Positions 1-6,463 of a stretch of 7,169 bases of DNA are shown here, piece by piece. The stretch covers positions 1 to 7,169 of the forward strand of contig CAYILR010000081.1 in NCBI GenBank assembly GCA_964364175.1, written 5' to 3'. The translations under genes were made by a program, and so were the position numbers. The number at the start of each line of letters is the position of its first letter. The first letter of the stretch is position 1. Source of the stretch: CAYILR01 sp964364175 (GTDB lineage: Bacteria > Bdellovibrionota > UBA1018). The notes below the pieces were generated by a model that saw nothing but the letters and a program-made list of their open reading frames with translations, searched no databases and was not told the DNA's origin.

Positions 1-62
1 ATCAAGCTTCTTAGTAATTTTTTGCCTTGCAAGGTTGGTCATCCATATGAGCCTATCTGCCT

Positions 63-1436
63 TTGGCCGGCGGAACAATGAGCGGAGCGCTTGTGCTTTC
101 TGGAGCACCCTCTGCTGCACTTCAAGCTTCGACTAAATCTTATTCGGATTCTTATTTGGGCGGACAAGCGATTGATACGAGTGCTTTAAGTTCCATTACA
201 AATAACCAAGTTCTCGGGTGGAGCGCTTCTACCTCAAAATGGGCACCTCTCACTGTCGTAGGCGCTGCTGATGCGACTGCGATTCAAGGGACAAACGTGG
301 ACTCTGGAGCTCCGACTACAGCGAAAGTACTCGTCTACGACACAGCAGTTGCAAGCAAATGGGCCGCGGCAACTTTGGGAGCGGCTTCGCTGGCTTCTGA
401 CTCCGTAACCACGGTGAAAATTCTGGATAGCAACGTCACGACTGCGAAACTCGCTTCGAGTTCTGTGACAGCTGCAGTGATTGATAGCGGCGCAGTGACT
501 GCAACGAAAATCGGAGCCCTCGCAATTGACAACTCTCATGTCAGCGCGACGGCAGCCGTTGCCGTGAGCAAGCTGGCCGCAGGCACTGCGGGTCAGGTTT
601 TGATGACCAGTGCAGCGGGAGCCACTGCTTGGACAACCATGGCAGCGTATTTGCGAGGAAATCTTTTGCAGGGCTTTGCCATCTCTAACAATGCGGGTGA
701 CGCGACCAATGATGTTGATATTGCTGCTGGCACTGCCACGGATTCGACGTATGCGTCTTTCCTGAGTGGCTCGGCGATGACCAAGCGTCTGGATGCCACC
801 TGGGCAGCTGGAAACAATGCGGGAGGAATGTTCAGCGGAGCAGCTCCCGCAAACACCACCTACCATGTTTTTGCGATTCTCAAAGATGCGGACCAAACAG
901 TGGATTATGGATTCGACACCACCGTGACTGCTGCAAGTATACCGGGGGGATATACAAAATATAGACGCATTGGATCTATTGTCAGATCAGCTGGGAGTAT
1001 TCAGGCATTCTATCAAAAGGGGGATCTTTTTTACTGGACCGATATAAAAGTTTCTTTGGACAGCGCTTCAATCGATAACACCACAGGGAGTCTCCAAACT
1101 CTGGACGTTCCCACAGGCGTACAGGTCAAGGCTATGGGGGTAATTAATCCGGGGCTAATCAATAGCACTACTGCGGTCAACACAATCAGTATGAATACTC
1201 CTACGAGCAACTCCCAAGATCCTTCGGGCGGTGCAGTTCATAATGGAGCTTTCAGAGGAATTGTGGGTTCAATGTATTCTGGCCATTACTACTCCACGAC
1301 TTCGTATTTTGAAATTCTGACCAACACTTCGGCTCAGATCCTTATGCGAAGAAGCGGTGGTGCCTATAATACCGCCCCTGAGCAAACCACGGTTCAAATC
1401 TGGGGTTGGATTGATCGTCGCGGGCGAGATGACTAA
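63..1436 (+). CDS. Phage-tail-fibre-like repeat protein, probably lacking its N-terminal part
   Basis: The 457-residue frame is rich in Ala, Ser, Thr and Gly. It opens with LAGGTMSGAL, a phrase that in tail-fibre-like proteins normally recurs inside a longer protein, followed by LQASTKSYSDSYL (about residues 20-32), a variant of the usual ATKxYVD unit. Two copies of a VLxW/YD...SKW unit follow (about 48-64 and 88-104), then short D-S-x-V-T-T-x-K-I/L repeats (113-150) and SATAAVAVSKLAAGTAGQV. The C-terminal half (about 196-457) has a distal-fibre character, with GGYTKYRRIGS and a final GWIDRRGRDD. The likely role is a trimeric surface or phage-derived fibre that binds a partner; this is inference. 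The TTG at 63 is only a formal start: in-frame AYLPLAGG begins at 51 right after a TGA at 48-50, and no ribosome-binding site is visible. The gene is therefore probably a truncated copy, a frameshifted gene or a silent cassette. It converges on rfbG with a 22-nt gap. Confidence 0.75.
   Translation: MAGGTMSGALVLSGAPSAALQASTKSYSDSYLGGQAIDTSALSSITNNQVLGWSASTSKWAPLTVVGAADATAIQGTNVDSGAPTTAKVLVYDTAVASKWAAATLGAASLASDSVTTVKILDSNVTTAKLASSSVTAAVIDSGAVTATKIGALAIDNSHVSATAAVAVSKLAAGTAGQVLMTSAAGATAWTTMAAYLRGNLLQGFAISNNAGDATNDVDIAAGTATDSTYASFLSGSAMTKRLDATWAAGNNAGGMFSGAAPANTTYHVFAILKDADQTVDYGFDTTVTAASIPGGYTKYRRIGSIVRSAGSIQAFYQKGDLFYWTDIKVSLDSASIDNTTGSLQTLDVPTGVQVKAMGVINPGLINSTTAVNTISMNTPTSNSQDPSGGAVHNGAFRGIVGSMYSGHYYSTTSYFEILTNTSAQILMRRSGGAYNTAPEQTTVQIWGWIDRRGRDD
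204..377 (+). repeat. Two diverged copies of a VLxW/YD...SKW unit within the fibre protein
   Basis: Residues 48-66 (NNQVLGWSASTSKWAPLTV) and 86-105 (TAKVLVYDTAVASKWAAATL) align by eye around V-L, an aromatic, and S-K-W, with a spacing of about 38 residues. Units like this are common in tail-fibre-like proteins and probably arose by internal duplication. At the nucleotide level they are too diverged to be a recent repeat. Confidence 0.5.
399..512 (+). repeat. Short degenerate tandem repeats (about 9-10 residues each) in the fibre protein
   Basis: Four consecutive units can be read at residues 113-150: DSVTTVKIL, DSNVTTAKLA, SSSVTAAVI and DSGAVTATKI. The pattern D/S-S-x-V-T-x-x-K/V-I/L matches the short repeats that form the slender shaft in many phage and phage-derived fibres. 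The DNA has drifted enough that these are coding repeats rather than a microsatellite. Confidence 0.6.
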
Positions 1437-1458
1437 TTATTGGGGCTGAGAATGAGAT

Positions 1459-2559
1459 CTATGTCCACTCCTGCCCGCGCTCACGCGCCAGGGTCATGTA
1501 TTTTTGAATTTGCTGTTTCGTCAGATCCAGCATTTGCTGTGCCGACGCTTTTTCATAATACTGCTGATACCACTGAGCCGTCATCGTCACGGTTTCTGGA
1601 AAAGTTAGAATCGATTTCCAACCCAATCGCTGAAATGAACGATCGCAGTTTAGAAAAAGCAGCTTGGCTTCCTTCTTTCCGCTCGTTTCGTCTCGTTTGA
1701 TTTCGTAATTCGCTTGATCCCAGGTTTTTTGGAATTCTTCGACGAGCCTCAAAACCTTCAAATTCGAATCCACACCAGGACCGAAGTTAAACGACTGGCC
1801 CGAAACTTGATCGGTTTTTCCCAAGAGCAGATTTGCTCCTAAAGTGAGATATCCACTCAACGGCTCGAGCACCAACTGCCAGGGCCGTGTCGCATCGGGA
1901 TTTCGCATGGTCATTTTTTCTTTCTTCGACCACGCACGCACACAATCCGGCACGATTCGATCCGTTGCCCAATCTCCCCCGCCGATCACGTTTCCTGCGC
2001 GTCCGGAAGTGATTTGAGTCACACCCGGCTTATTGAAAAACGATCGCGCATAAGAATGCAGTACAATTTCTGCCGCACCCTTGGAGGCACTGTAAGGATC
2101 TTTTCCGCCAAGAGGATCTGTCTCGCGATAACCGAATTCCCACTCGACGTTTTCGTAGCACTTGTCGCTCGTCACAACGACGCAGGCTTCAACACTCGGT
2201 GTGCGACGAACGGCTTCGAGCACGTTCACTGTTCCTGCGACATTCACATCAAAGGTGGCTTTGGGATCATCGTAGGAGGGACGCACGAGAGATTGCGCTG
2301 CGAGGTGAAACACAGCCTGCGGTTTGAACTCCTGAATGAATTTCAGAGTCGATTCGAAATCTCGAATATCGCCCATCTTGTGGCGCATGCGTTTTTCGAG
2401 TCCGATGACTTCGAACAAAGAAGGGTTGGAAGGAATGTCCACGGAGAATCCCGCGACTTCCGCTCCCAAATCGAGCAACCACTGCGACAACCACGCACCT
2501 TTGAATCCGGTGTGGCCTGTAATCAAAACTCTTTTGCCTCGATATGCTTTTTGAATCAT
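1459..2559 (-). CDS. rfbG: CDP-glucose 4,6-dehydratase
   Basis: The enzyme converts CDP-D-glucose to CDP-4-keto-6-deoxy-D-glucose, the entry point to CDP-linked deoxysugars and 3,6-dideoxysugars of O-antigens; it is cytoplasmic and uses bound NAD. The 366-residue length is normal for the family. The sequence shows a Rossmann GxxGxxG at 15-21 (GHTGFKG), FHLAAQSLVRPSY at 84-96, catalytic TSDKCY at 130-135 (Asp132/Lys133), the SDR pair Tyr156-xxx-Lys160 in PYSASK, and GRAGNVIGGGDWA at 187-199. The DK pair after TS, in place of the DE of dTDP-glucose dehydratases, supports CDP-glucose. The ATG overlaps the purE stop as ATGA, and AAGGA lies 8 nt upstream (2568-2572), so translation is probably coupled to purE. 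The usual partner rfbF (glucose-1-phosphate cytidylyltransferase) is not in the window, so the final sugar cannot be named. Confidence 0.93.
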   Translation of the reverse strand: MIQKAYRGKRVLITGHTGFKGAWLSQWLLDLGAEVAGFSVDIPSNPSLFEVIGLEKRMRHKMGDIRDFESTLKFIQEFKPQAVFHLAAQSLVRPSYDDPKATFDVNVAGTVNVLEAVRRTPSVEACVVVTSDKCYENVEWEFGYRETDPLGGKDPYSASKGAAEIVLHSYARSFFNKPGVTQITSGRAGNVIGGGDWATDRIVPDCVRAWSKKEKMTMRNPDATRPWQLVLEPLSGYLTLGANLLLGKTDQVSGQSFNFGPGVDSNLKVLRLVEEFQKTWDQANYEIKRDETSGKKEAKLLFLNCDRSFQRLGWKSILTFPETVTMTAQWYQQYYEKASAQQMLDLTKQQIQKYMTLARERGQEWT

Positions 2560-3071
2560 GATCTAGATCCTTTTTTCTTATTTTTCTCGATGACCATTTT
2601 TCTCAGCGACTCTTTGTATTTTTTAATCTTCGTCAGTAGAGCGGAATCGATTCCTTTGCCACCCGCTGCGAGAATTTGCGCCGCCAGCAATCCTGCATTG
2701 TACGCGCCACCAATCGCAACCGTTGCTACAGGAACTCCCTTGGGCATTTGTACGATCGAGAGCAGTGCATCCTGTCCCTGCAAAGCACCAATCGGAACCG
2801 GCACTCCAATCACGGGCAACGCCGTGTGCGCAGCAACCATCCCGGGCAAGTGCGCAGCCCCCCCGGCTCCCGCAATAACGACTTGAATCCCACGCGACGA
2901 AGCCGACTCCGCAAAATCCGCCATCTCGACCGGCGTGCGATGCGCGGACACGATCGAAAGTTCGTAGGGAATTCCAAACTCACGCAGAGCAAGCGCCGCC
3001 TGCTCCATGACCGACAAGTCCGAATCACTTCCCATCACGATTGCTACGCGAGCTTTAGACTTTTTAGCCAT
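2556..3071 (-). CDS. purE: N5-carboxyaminoimidazole ribonucleotide mutase (class I PurE)
   Basis: PurE rearranges N5-CAIR, the product of PurK, into CAIR in de novo purine synthesis; class I enzymes form cytoplasmic octamers. The 171 residues match the usual class I length plus a basic tail (KNKKKGSRS). Diagnostic motifs are visible: GSDSD at 14-18, SAHRTP at 42-47 with the conserved His44, GAGGAAHLPGM at 68-78, and PVPIGALQGQDALLSIVQMP at 91-110. The presence of purK next door agrees with the class I (mutase) rather than the class II (CO2-using) type. The ATG at 3069-3071 lies 28 nt inside the end of purK and is preceded by AGGA at suitable spacing, so it is probably translated from the same mRNA. 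Its stop overlaps the rfbG start by 4 nt. Confidence 0.97.
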   Translation of the reverse strand: MAKKSKARVAIVMGSDSDLSVMEQAALALREFGIPYELSIVSAHRTPVEMADFAESASSRGIQVVIAGAGGAAHLPGMVAAHTALPVIGVPVPIGALQGQDALLSIVQMPKGVPVATVAIGGAYNAGLLAAQILAAGGKGIDSALLTKIKKYKESLRKMVIEKNKKKGSRS

Positions 3072-4198
3072 TTTGATTCCTGTTCTTTCATTTCCTGCAT
3101 CCGGGATTCTAACTCCGACGCAGTACTTGCCACCGTGTTGAAATGCCCCATTTTTCGTCCGGATCTTAATTCACCCTTACCATACCAATACAGCTCAATC
3201 CCAGTCGAAGATTCGGGGGGCACAGCCTGAATCTTCGGAGCTCCTTGAGGGCCCAACAAGTTCCACATACCAAAAACAGCCCCTCGCGTCCGAACTGAAC
3301 CCATTTCTATTCCCAAAACCGCTCTCCAGTGATTCTCGAACTGACTCGCCAAACACGCTGTCATCGAAAAATGCCCCGAATTATGCACGCGTGGCGCGAT
3401 TTCGTTGACCCAAAGTTCTCCATCCGAGGTCTCGAAAAATTCGATGGCAAAAGCCCCAATCAAACCAAACGCGCGTGCGAGTTTCTCGGCCCTGAGGCAG
3501 GCTTTGGCTTCGAGTTCTTTGGGAGCACCCAATGCTGTGGCGGGACCTTTTACCCATCGGCAGATTCCGTTTTCTTGGTGTGAGATGACGAGCGGGAGTG
3601 CTTGGAATTCGCCCTTTGCTCCTGCGAACGAAACCAGTGCGAGTTCACGCACGAATTTGATTTTTTTCTCGGCGTAAATTTGCGCCCCGAGAGAAAGTCC
3701 TTCTTCGATGAAAGCAGCTGCAGTGACGTTTTTCCCGGGAGAAATCCAAGTTCCCTTTCCGTCGTATCCGCCTCGAGACCATTTGAGGACATAATCGTCG
3801 CCAAAGTCTTTTGGAATTTCGCGCGAACTCAGAACCTTAAAAGGCGCCGTCGCCATTTTTTCGGCCACGAGAATATATTTTTGTGTGAGCTTGTCTTGGA
3901 ATTTTTCCATGACTTCGAGTTTGGGGGAAAACCGCACGGGCAGACCTTGCGATGCCTCTCGGAGCAACGAGATATCAAGAAACTCGTTTTCGAAAACGAC
4001 CTGATCGCATTGACTGAGAAACTCACGCAGTTTTTGGGGATCGTCCGGGCGACCGAGCACCAGAGCTTCAGCCGCGCAAACCTGCGCCGCAGGATCCTCC
4101 GCAGATTGGGTGTAGACACGAAGGTTGAGCCCCATCTTGAGCGCCGCCTCCGCCAACATTCGAGAAAGCTGACCGCCTCCCAAAATTCCGACCTGCAT
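3044..4198 (-). CDS. purK: N5-carboxyaminoimidazole ribonucleotide synthase (ATP-grasp PurK)
   Basis: PurK uses ATP and bicarbonate to carboxylate AIR to N5-CAIR, which the adjacent PurE then converts to CAIR. The 384 residues fit the family. The sequence begins with the nucleotide-fold motif GILGGGQLSRM (4-14), has the ATP-grasp loop RGGYDGKGT at 142-150, the metal/ATP-binding stretch ELWVNEIAPRVHNSGHFS at 261-278, and the C-terminal KMGHFNTV at 349-356, all typical of PurK. The ATG at 4196-4198 has GAAAGGGG close upstream. It is the first gene of the minus-strand purK-purE-rfbG series and is divergent from murF with 31 nt between the start codons. The promoter must therefore lie in that short gap or inside the 5' end of murF; I see no convincing -35/-10 pair. 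Confidence 0.96.
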   Translation of the reverse strand: MQVGILGGGQLSRMLAEAALKMGLNLRVYTQSAEDPAAQVCAAEALVLGRPDDPQKLREFLSQCDQVVFENEFLDISLLREASQGLPVRFSPKLEVMEKFQDKLTQKYILVAEKMATAPFKVLSSREIPKDFGDDYVLKWSRGGYDGKGTWISPGKNVTAAAFIEEGLSLGAQIYAEKKIKFVRELALVSFAGAKGEFQALPLVISHQENGICRWVKGPATALGAPKELEAKACLRAEKLARAFGLIGAFAIEFFETSDGELWVNEIAPRVHNSGHFSMTACLASQFENHWRAVLGIEMGSVRTRGAVFGMWNLLGPQGAPKIQAVPPESSTGIELYWYGKGELRSGRKMGHFNTVASTASELESRMQEMKEQESKWLKSLKLA

Positions 4199-4229
4199 GA
4201 ACCCCTTTCTTCGTGTTACAGTTTAAGTA

Positions 4230-5651
4230 GTGAAACCAGCCAGCCTGAAACCAGTCGCCACGAGGCAGATCCCCGCAACCCTGATTTCCAATGCATTAAA
4301 GATCCAAAATACCTCAACTTCTGCGTTTTTTCCTGCTTTTACGACAGATTCCCGAAAAATTACGAAGGGTTGTTTTTTTGTCGCCATCCCGGGCGAGAAA
4401 TTCGACGGAAATGACTTTCTCGAGGAGGCCGTGCAGGCTGGGGCGACTGGAATTTTGTATAATCGTACGCTATCAGCCGATCAGATTGGTCGACTTTCTA
4501 AGAAAGCATGGCTGATTGAGGTACCCGATACGACGGTGGCGATGCGTGCGATTGCGGCGGCGTGGCGTCGGGAGTTTAGAATTCCCGTCGTAGGAATCGG
4601 CGGCAGCGCGGGCAAGACGACGACCAAGGAGTTACTCGCCTCAATTCTGCGAGGCAAATTTAAACAGATTTTGAAAACACAGGGCAGCCAGAACGGATTC
4701 CTGGGAATCCCGATGACGTTGATGGAGTTGAGTCCGGATCATGGTGTCGCAGTGATCGAGATTGGGATCGACGAAATCGGCGCGATGAAACAACACGTGG
4801 GTCTGGTCGCACCGGATTTTTCGGTTTTGACTTCGATTGGCCCGGAACATTTGGAGAAGCTAGTCGATGTCCCGACCGTCGCGCGCGAAGAAGGAATCTT
4901 GCTGCAAGAGACTCTCGGCAACGGCGGATCGGTTTGCGTTTCGCTGGATGATTCTTGGATTGCAGGTCTCAAGCTTCCGGCTCACCGACGTCGAATGCAT
5001 TTTACGCTCTTGCCCGAGAGCGACAGCGCGATCGAGTGCATTCGCGGTAGTTGGAATGCGGACTTGGGCGAGATGGAAATTTCCGGGCTGGGCGAAATGT
5101 TTGTCCTGCGATGTCCACTGGAAGGTCGGCACAATGCTTCGAATTTATTGGCAGCGGTGTCTGTGGCTTTGCTGCTCGGATTAACGGCGGACGAAATCAC
5201 CGCAGGTTTGCAGACTTTCCACGCCGCTGCTGGCAGATCCGAACTCAAGCAACTGCCCAATGGCACACGGGTTCTGTGCGATTATTACAACGCCAATCCC
5301 AGCTCGATGGTCGCAGCGTTTGAGTTGATCAGCGCTAAAACTGGCGGCGCACTCATCGCATGTTTGGGAGATATGTTGGAGCTTGGAACACAGGAAGAAA
5401 GTTTTCACCGAGGATTGGCGGAAAGTCTGATAGCGAATAAATTTTCTAACATTCTGCTATTTGGTCCCAAGATGAAATGGCTCGAAGATGAATTCAAAAA
5501 ACGCAAATTCACCGGCGAATGCCACTGGTTCGAAAACAAATCCGACCTCTCTGCCCATCTCAAAAAAACCACCCAACCCGGAGACCGCGTCCTGATCAAA
5601 GGATCGCGCGGAATGCGGATGGAAGAAGTTTGGGAATCGGTTTTTAAATAA
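4230..5651 (+). CDS. murF: UDP-N-acetylmuramoyl-tripeptide--D-alanyl-D-alanine ligase
   Basis: MurF joins D-Ala-D-Ala to the UDP-MurNAc-tripeptide using ATP, completing the cytoplasmic peptidoglycan precursor. The 473 residues are of normal length. The three Mur-ligase parts are readable: an N-terminal substrate domain (DSRKITKGCFFVAIPGEKFDG, 40-60), a central ATPase with P-loop GGSAGKTTTK (124-133) and EIGIDEIGAM (177-186), and the C-terminal domain from HNASNLLAA (301-309) through DYYNANPSSM (351-360), LGDMLELG (379-386) and KGSRGMRMEE (457-466). DYYNANPSSM, a variant of D-x-YNANP, distinguishes MurF from MurC, MurD and MurE. GTG at 4230 is chosen because an in-frame TAA sits at 4224-4226 and the next in-frame ATG is about 100 codons on. 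There is no clear Shine-Dalgarno sequence. No other cell-wall or division (dcw) gene is in the window. Confidence 0.96.
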   Translation: MKPASLKPVATRQIPATLISNALKIQNTSTSAFFPAFTTDSRKITKGCFFVAIPGEKFDGNDFLEEAVQAGATGILYNRTLSADQIGRLSKKAWLIEVPDTTVAMRAIAAAWRREFRIPVVGIGGSAGKTTTKELLASILRGKFKQILKTQGSQNGFLGIPMTLMELSPDHGVAVIEIGIDEIGAMKQHVGLVAPDFSVLTSIGPEHLEKLVDVPTVAREEGILLQETLGNGGSVCVSLDDSWIAGLKLPAHRRRMHFTLLPESDSAIECIRGSWNADLGEMEISGLGEMFVLRCPLEGRHNASNLLAAVSVALLLGLTADEITAGLQTFHAAAGRSELKQLPNGTRVLCDYYNANPSSMVAAFELISAKTGGALIACLGDMLELGTQEESFHRGLAESLIANKFSNILLFGPKMKWLEDEFKKRKFTGECHWFENKSDLSAHLKKTTQPGDRVLIKGSRGMRMEEVWESVFK

Positions 5652-5787
5652 ATCTCAGTATAAACCTTCCCAGTCCGATTTTCGTACAACGTGACTTATT
5701 TTCAAACAATCATTTACAGTGTTTTCATTGAAATCCTTACGTTTTTATTTGGCATAGTTTTCGCACATAGACCTTCAAAAAATAACA
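5652..5787. other. AT-rich spacer between murF and the toxin-antitoxin operon
   Basis: No open frame of note and no stem followed by a T-run that would make a good murF terminator is visible. Weak promoter-like hexamers are present (TTGAAA 5728-5733, TTGGCA 5749-5754, TAACAT 5782-5787), but no pair has both good matches and good spacing. The toxin-antitoxin promoter probably lies here or overlaps the inverted repeat just downstream. Confidence 0.4.
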
Positions 5788-5792
5788 TTGAC

Positions 5793-5818
5793 TAAAAGTA
5801 CCATTTTTGGTATTTTTA
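5793..5818 (+). promoter_or_regulatory. Inverted repeat upstream of the toxin gene, candidate autoregulatory operator
   Basis: The core TACCA-N4-TGGTA (5799-5812) is a perfect 5-bp inverted repeat. It extends outward with A/T pairing and one G-T mismatch to about 11-nt arms. It abuts the toxin Shine-Dalgarno (5818-5824). Antitoxins with an HTH domain typically bind such palindromes to repress their own operon, so this is the natural candidate site for the product of the gene at 6167. As RNA it could also form a hairpin with a UUUU loop next to the ribosome-binding site. TTGACT (5788-5793), 17 nt, then TATTTT (5811-5816) resembles a promoter spanning the site, but it would start transcription almost at the Shine-Dalgarno, so the true promoter is unresolved. 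Confidence 0.55.
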
Positions 5819-5824
5819 AGGAGG
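5818..5824 (+). promoter_or_regulatory. Perfect Shine-Dalgarno AAGGAGG that fixes the toxin start at TTG 5830
   Basis: AAGGAGG lies 5 nt before a TTG codon. The alternative upstream TTG at 5788 has no such site, and its extra 14 codons run through the inverted repeat. The start at 5830 is therefore strongly preferred. Confidence 0.8.
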
Positions 5825-5829
5825 CTGCG

Positions 5830-6189
5830 TTGACGGAAGATAAACCAAAACAAGAATCCAGCTCAAAACAAATTGAGTGGTACGTCACACCTAACGGTCG
5901 AGAGCCCTGTAAGGAATGGTTGGAAACCTTAGACAACACTGTCGAGGCAAGGATCAGATCCTATCTAGCTCGATTGGCCGAGGGTGGGTCTTCAAAAAAC
6001 CTAAAGTCCGTCGGGGCTGGAGTTTTTGAAGTAAAAATTAATACAGGACCTGGTTATCGAGTTTACTTCGCAGAAGTAGGAGGAAAAATGATTTTACTTC
6101 TGATCGGCGGAGATAAAAAAACACAGTTTATGGATATTATTCAGGCCAAAAAATACTGGAGCGAATATGAGACGCGCAAAAAGCTATGA
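5830..6189 (+). CDS. Toxin of a type II toxin-antitoxin system (RelE/HigB superfamily, phage Gp49-like, HI1419 type)
   Basis: The 119-residue product (from TTG 5830) carries the hallmarks of the Gp49/HI1419-type addiction-module killer family: PNGREPCKEWLETLD (21-35), a basic-rich helix RIRSYLARLAEGG (41-53), LKSVGAGVFEVKI (58-70), GPGYRVYF (73-80) and the C-terminal LLLIGGDKKTQFMDIIQAKKYW (89-110). Relatives act as ribosome-dependent or related mRNA interferases that block translation; activity here is inferred from the family, not shown. It is the first gene of the pair, the usual order for this family, and its last 23 nt overlap the antitoxin gene. The operon sits 178 nt after murF in an AT-rich stretch and is of a type often moved horizontally. 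The in-frame extension back to 5788 is rejected because of the Shine-Dalgarno position. A higB symbol would be possible but is not assigned. Confidence 0.9.
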   Translation: MTEDKPKQESSSKQIEWYVTPNGREPCKEWLETLDNTVEARIRSYLARLAEGGSSKNLKSVGAGVFEVKINTGPGYRVYFAEVGGKMILLLIGGDKKTQFMDIIQAKKYWSEYETRKKL

Positions 6190-6463
6190 CGAAGATCTAA
6201 GCGAAAAACTTCAAAAAAAAGAATTTGCAAAATCCTTTTTGCAAGGACTTATGGAAAACGAAGACGGATGGTCAGCAGAGGATGCGCTGAGATATGTCAT
6301 TCGGAAAATGGGAATCAAAGAATTTTCTTTAGCCGCCGGGGTACCTGCCCCCAACGTCCAGGAGTTTCTGACGGGAAAACGAAAACCCAAGCCAGAAACG
6401 CTGGATATTTATCTAAAGCCGTTCGGTCTGCGCACGAAAATCATCCTCGAAGAAGTCGCTTAA
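6167..6463 (+). CDS. HTH antitoxin (addiction-module antidote, HI1420/HigA-like)
   Basis: The 98-residue product has an N-terminal segment (YDEDLSEKLQKKEFAKSFLQGLME, about 7-30) resembling the toxin-wrapping or dimer part of antidote proteins. A compact helix-turn-helix follows at about 39-88: DALRYVIRKMGIKEFSLAAG, then the turn and recognition helix PAPNVQEFLTG, then KRKPKPETLDIYLKPFGL. It should neutralise the upstream toxin by binding it and repress the operon, plausibly at the inverted repeat at 5793-5818. Family and role come from the toxin partner and HTH shape; the sequence is diverged from the standard consensus. The ATG at 6167 has GGAG 5 nt upstream (6158-6161), inside the toxin coding region, which fits translational coupling. 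The TAA at 6461-6463 shares TTAA with the stop of the minus-strand gene beyond. Confidence 0.87.
   Translation: MRRAKSYDEDLSEKLQKKEFAKSFLQGLMENEDGWSAEDALRYVIRKMGIKEFSLAAGVPAPNVQEFLTGKRKPKPETLDIYLKPFGLRTKIILEEVA

Noticed and set aside
3..11. CAAGCTTCT near the left edge resembles the QAS codons of the fibre gene
   Set aside because: It matches only three codons, is followed at once by two stops, and its distance to AYLPLAGG does not fit the repeat spacing.
25..34. 10-bp palindrome CCTTGCAAGG before the fibre cassette
   Set aside because: It is short enough to arise by chance and has no flanking duplication or second copy visible, so it cannot be called a recombination site.
234..896. 220-codon open frame on the minus strand opposite the fibre gene
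   Set aside because: It is Arg/Ser/Cys-rich and motif-free, as expected from the complement of Ala/Thr/Ser-rich coding sequence. The plus strand has clear family motifs.
1437..1458. Possible terminator between the convergent fibre gene and rfbG
   Set aside because: The 22-nt gap has no stem-loop with a T-run on either strand.
2014..2886. 290-codon plus-strand frame opposite rfbG and purE
   Set aside because: It spans two well-supported genes on the other strand and has no recognisable domain; it is an antisense shadow.
3602..4414. 270-codon plus-strand frame opposite purK and into murF
   Set aside because: It is antisense to purK and out of frame with murF, with a low-complexity, Arg/Phe/Ser-rich translation.
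5788..5816. Promoter TTGACT-N17-TATTTT
   Set aside because: The hexamers and spacing are acceptable, but transcription would begin at or after the Shine-Dalgarno, which would then be lost from the mRNA. It is mentioned with the operator but not called as a promoter.
5788..5829. Upstream extension of the toxin to TTG 5788
   Set aside because: It has no ribosome-binding site, runs through the inverted repeat, and adds residues absent from the family pattern, while TTG 5830 has AAGGAGG 5 nt before it.
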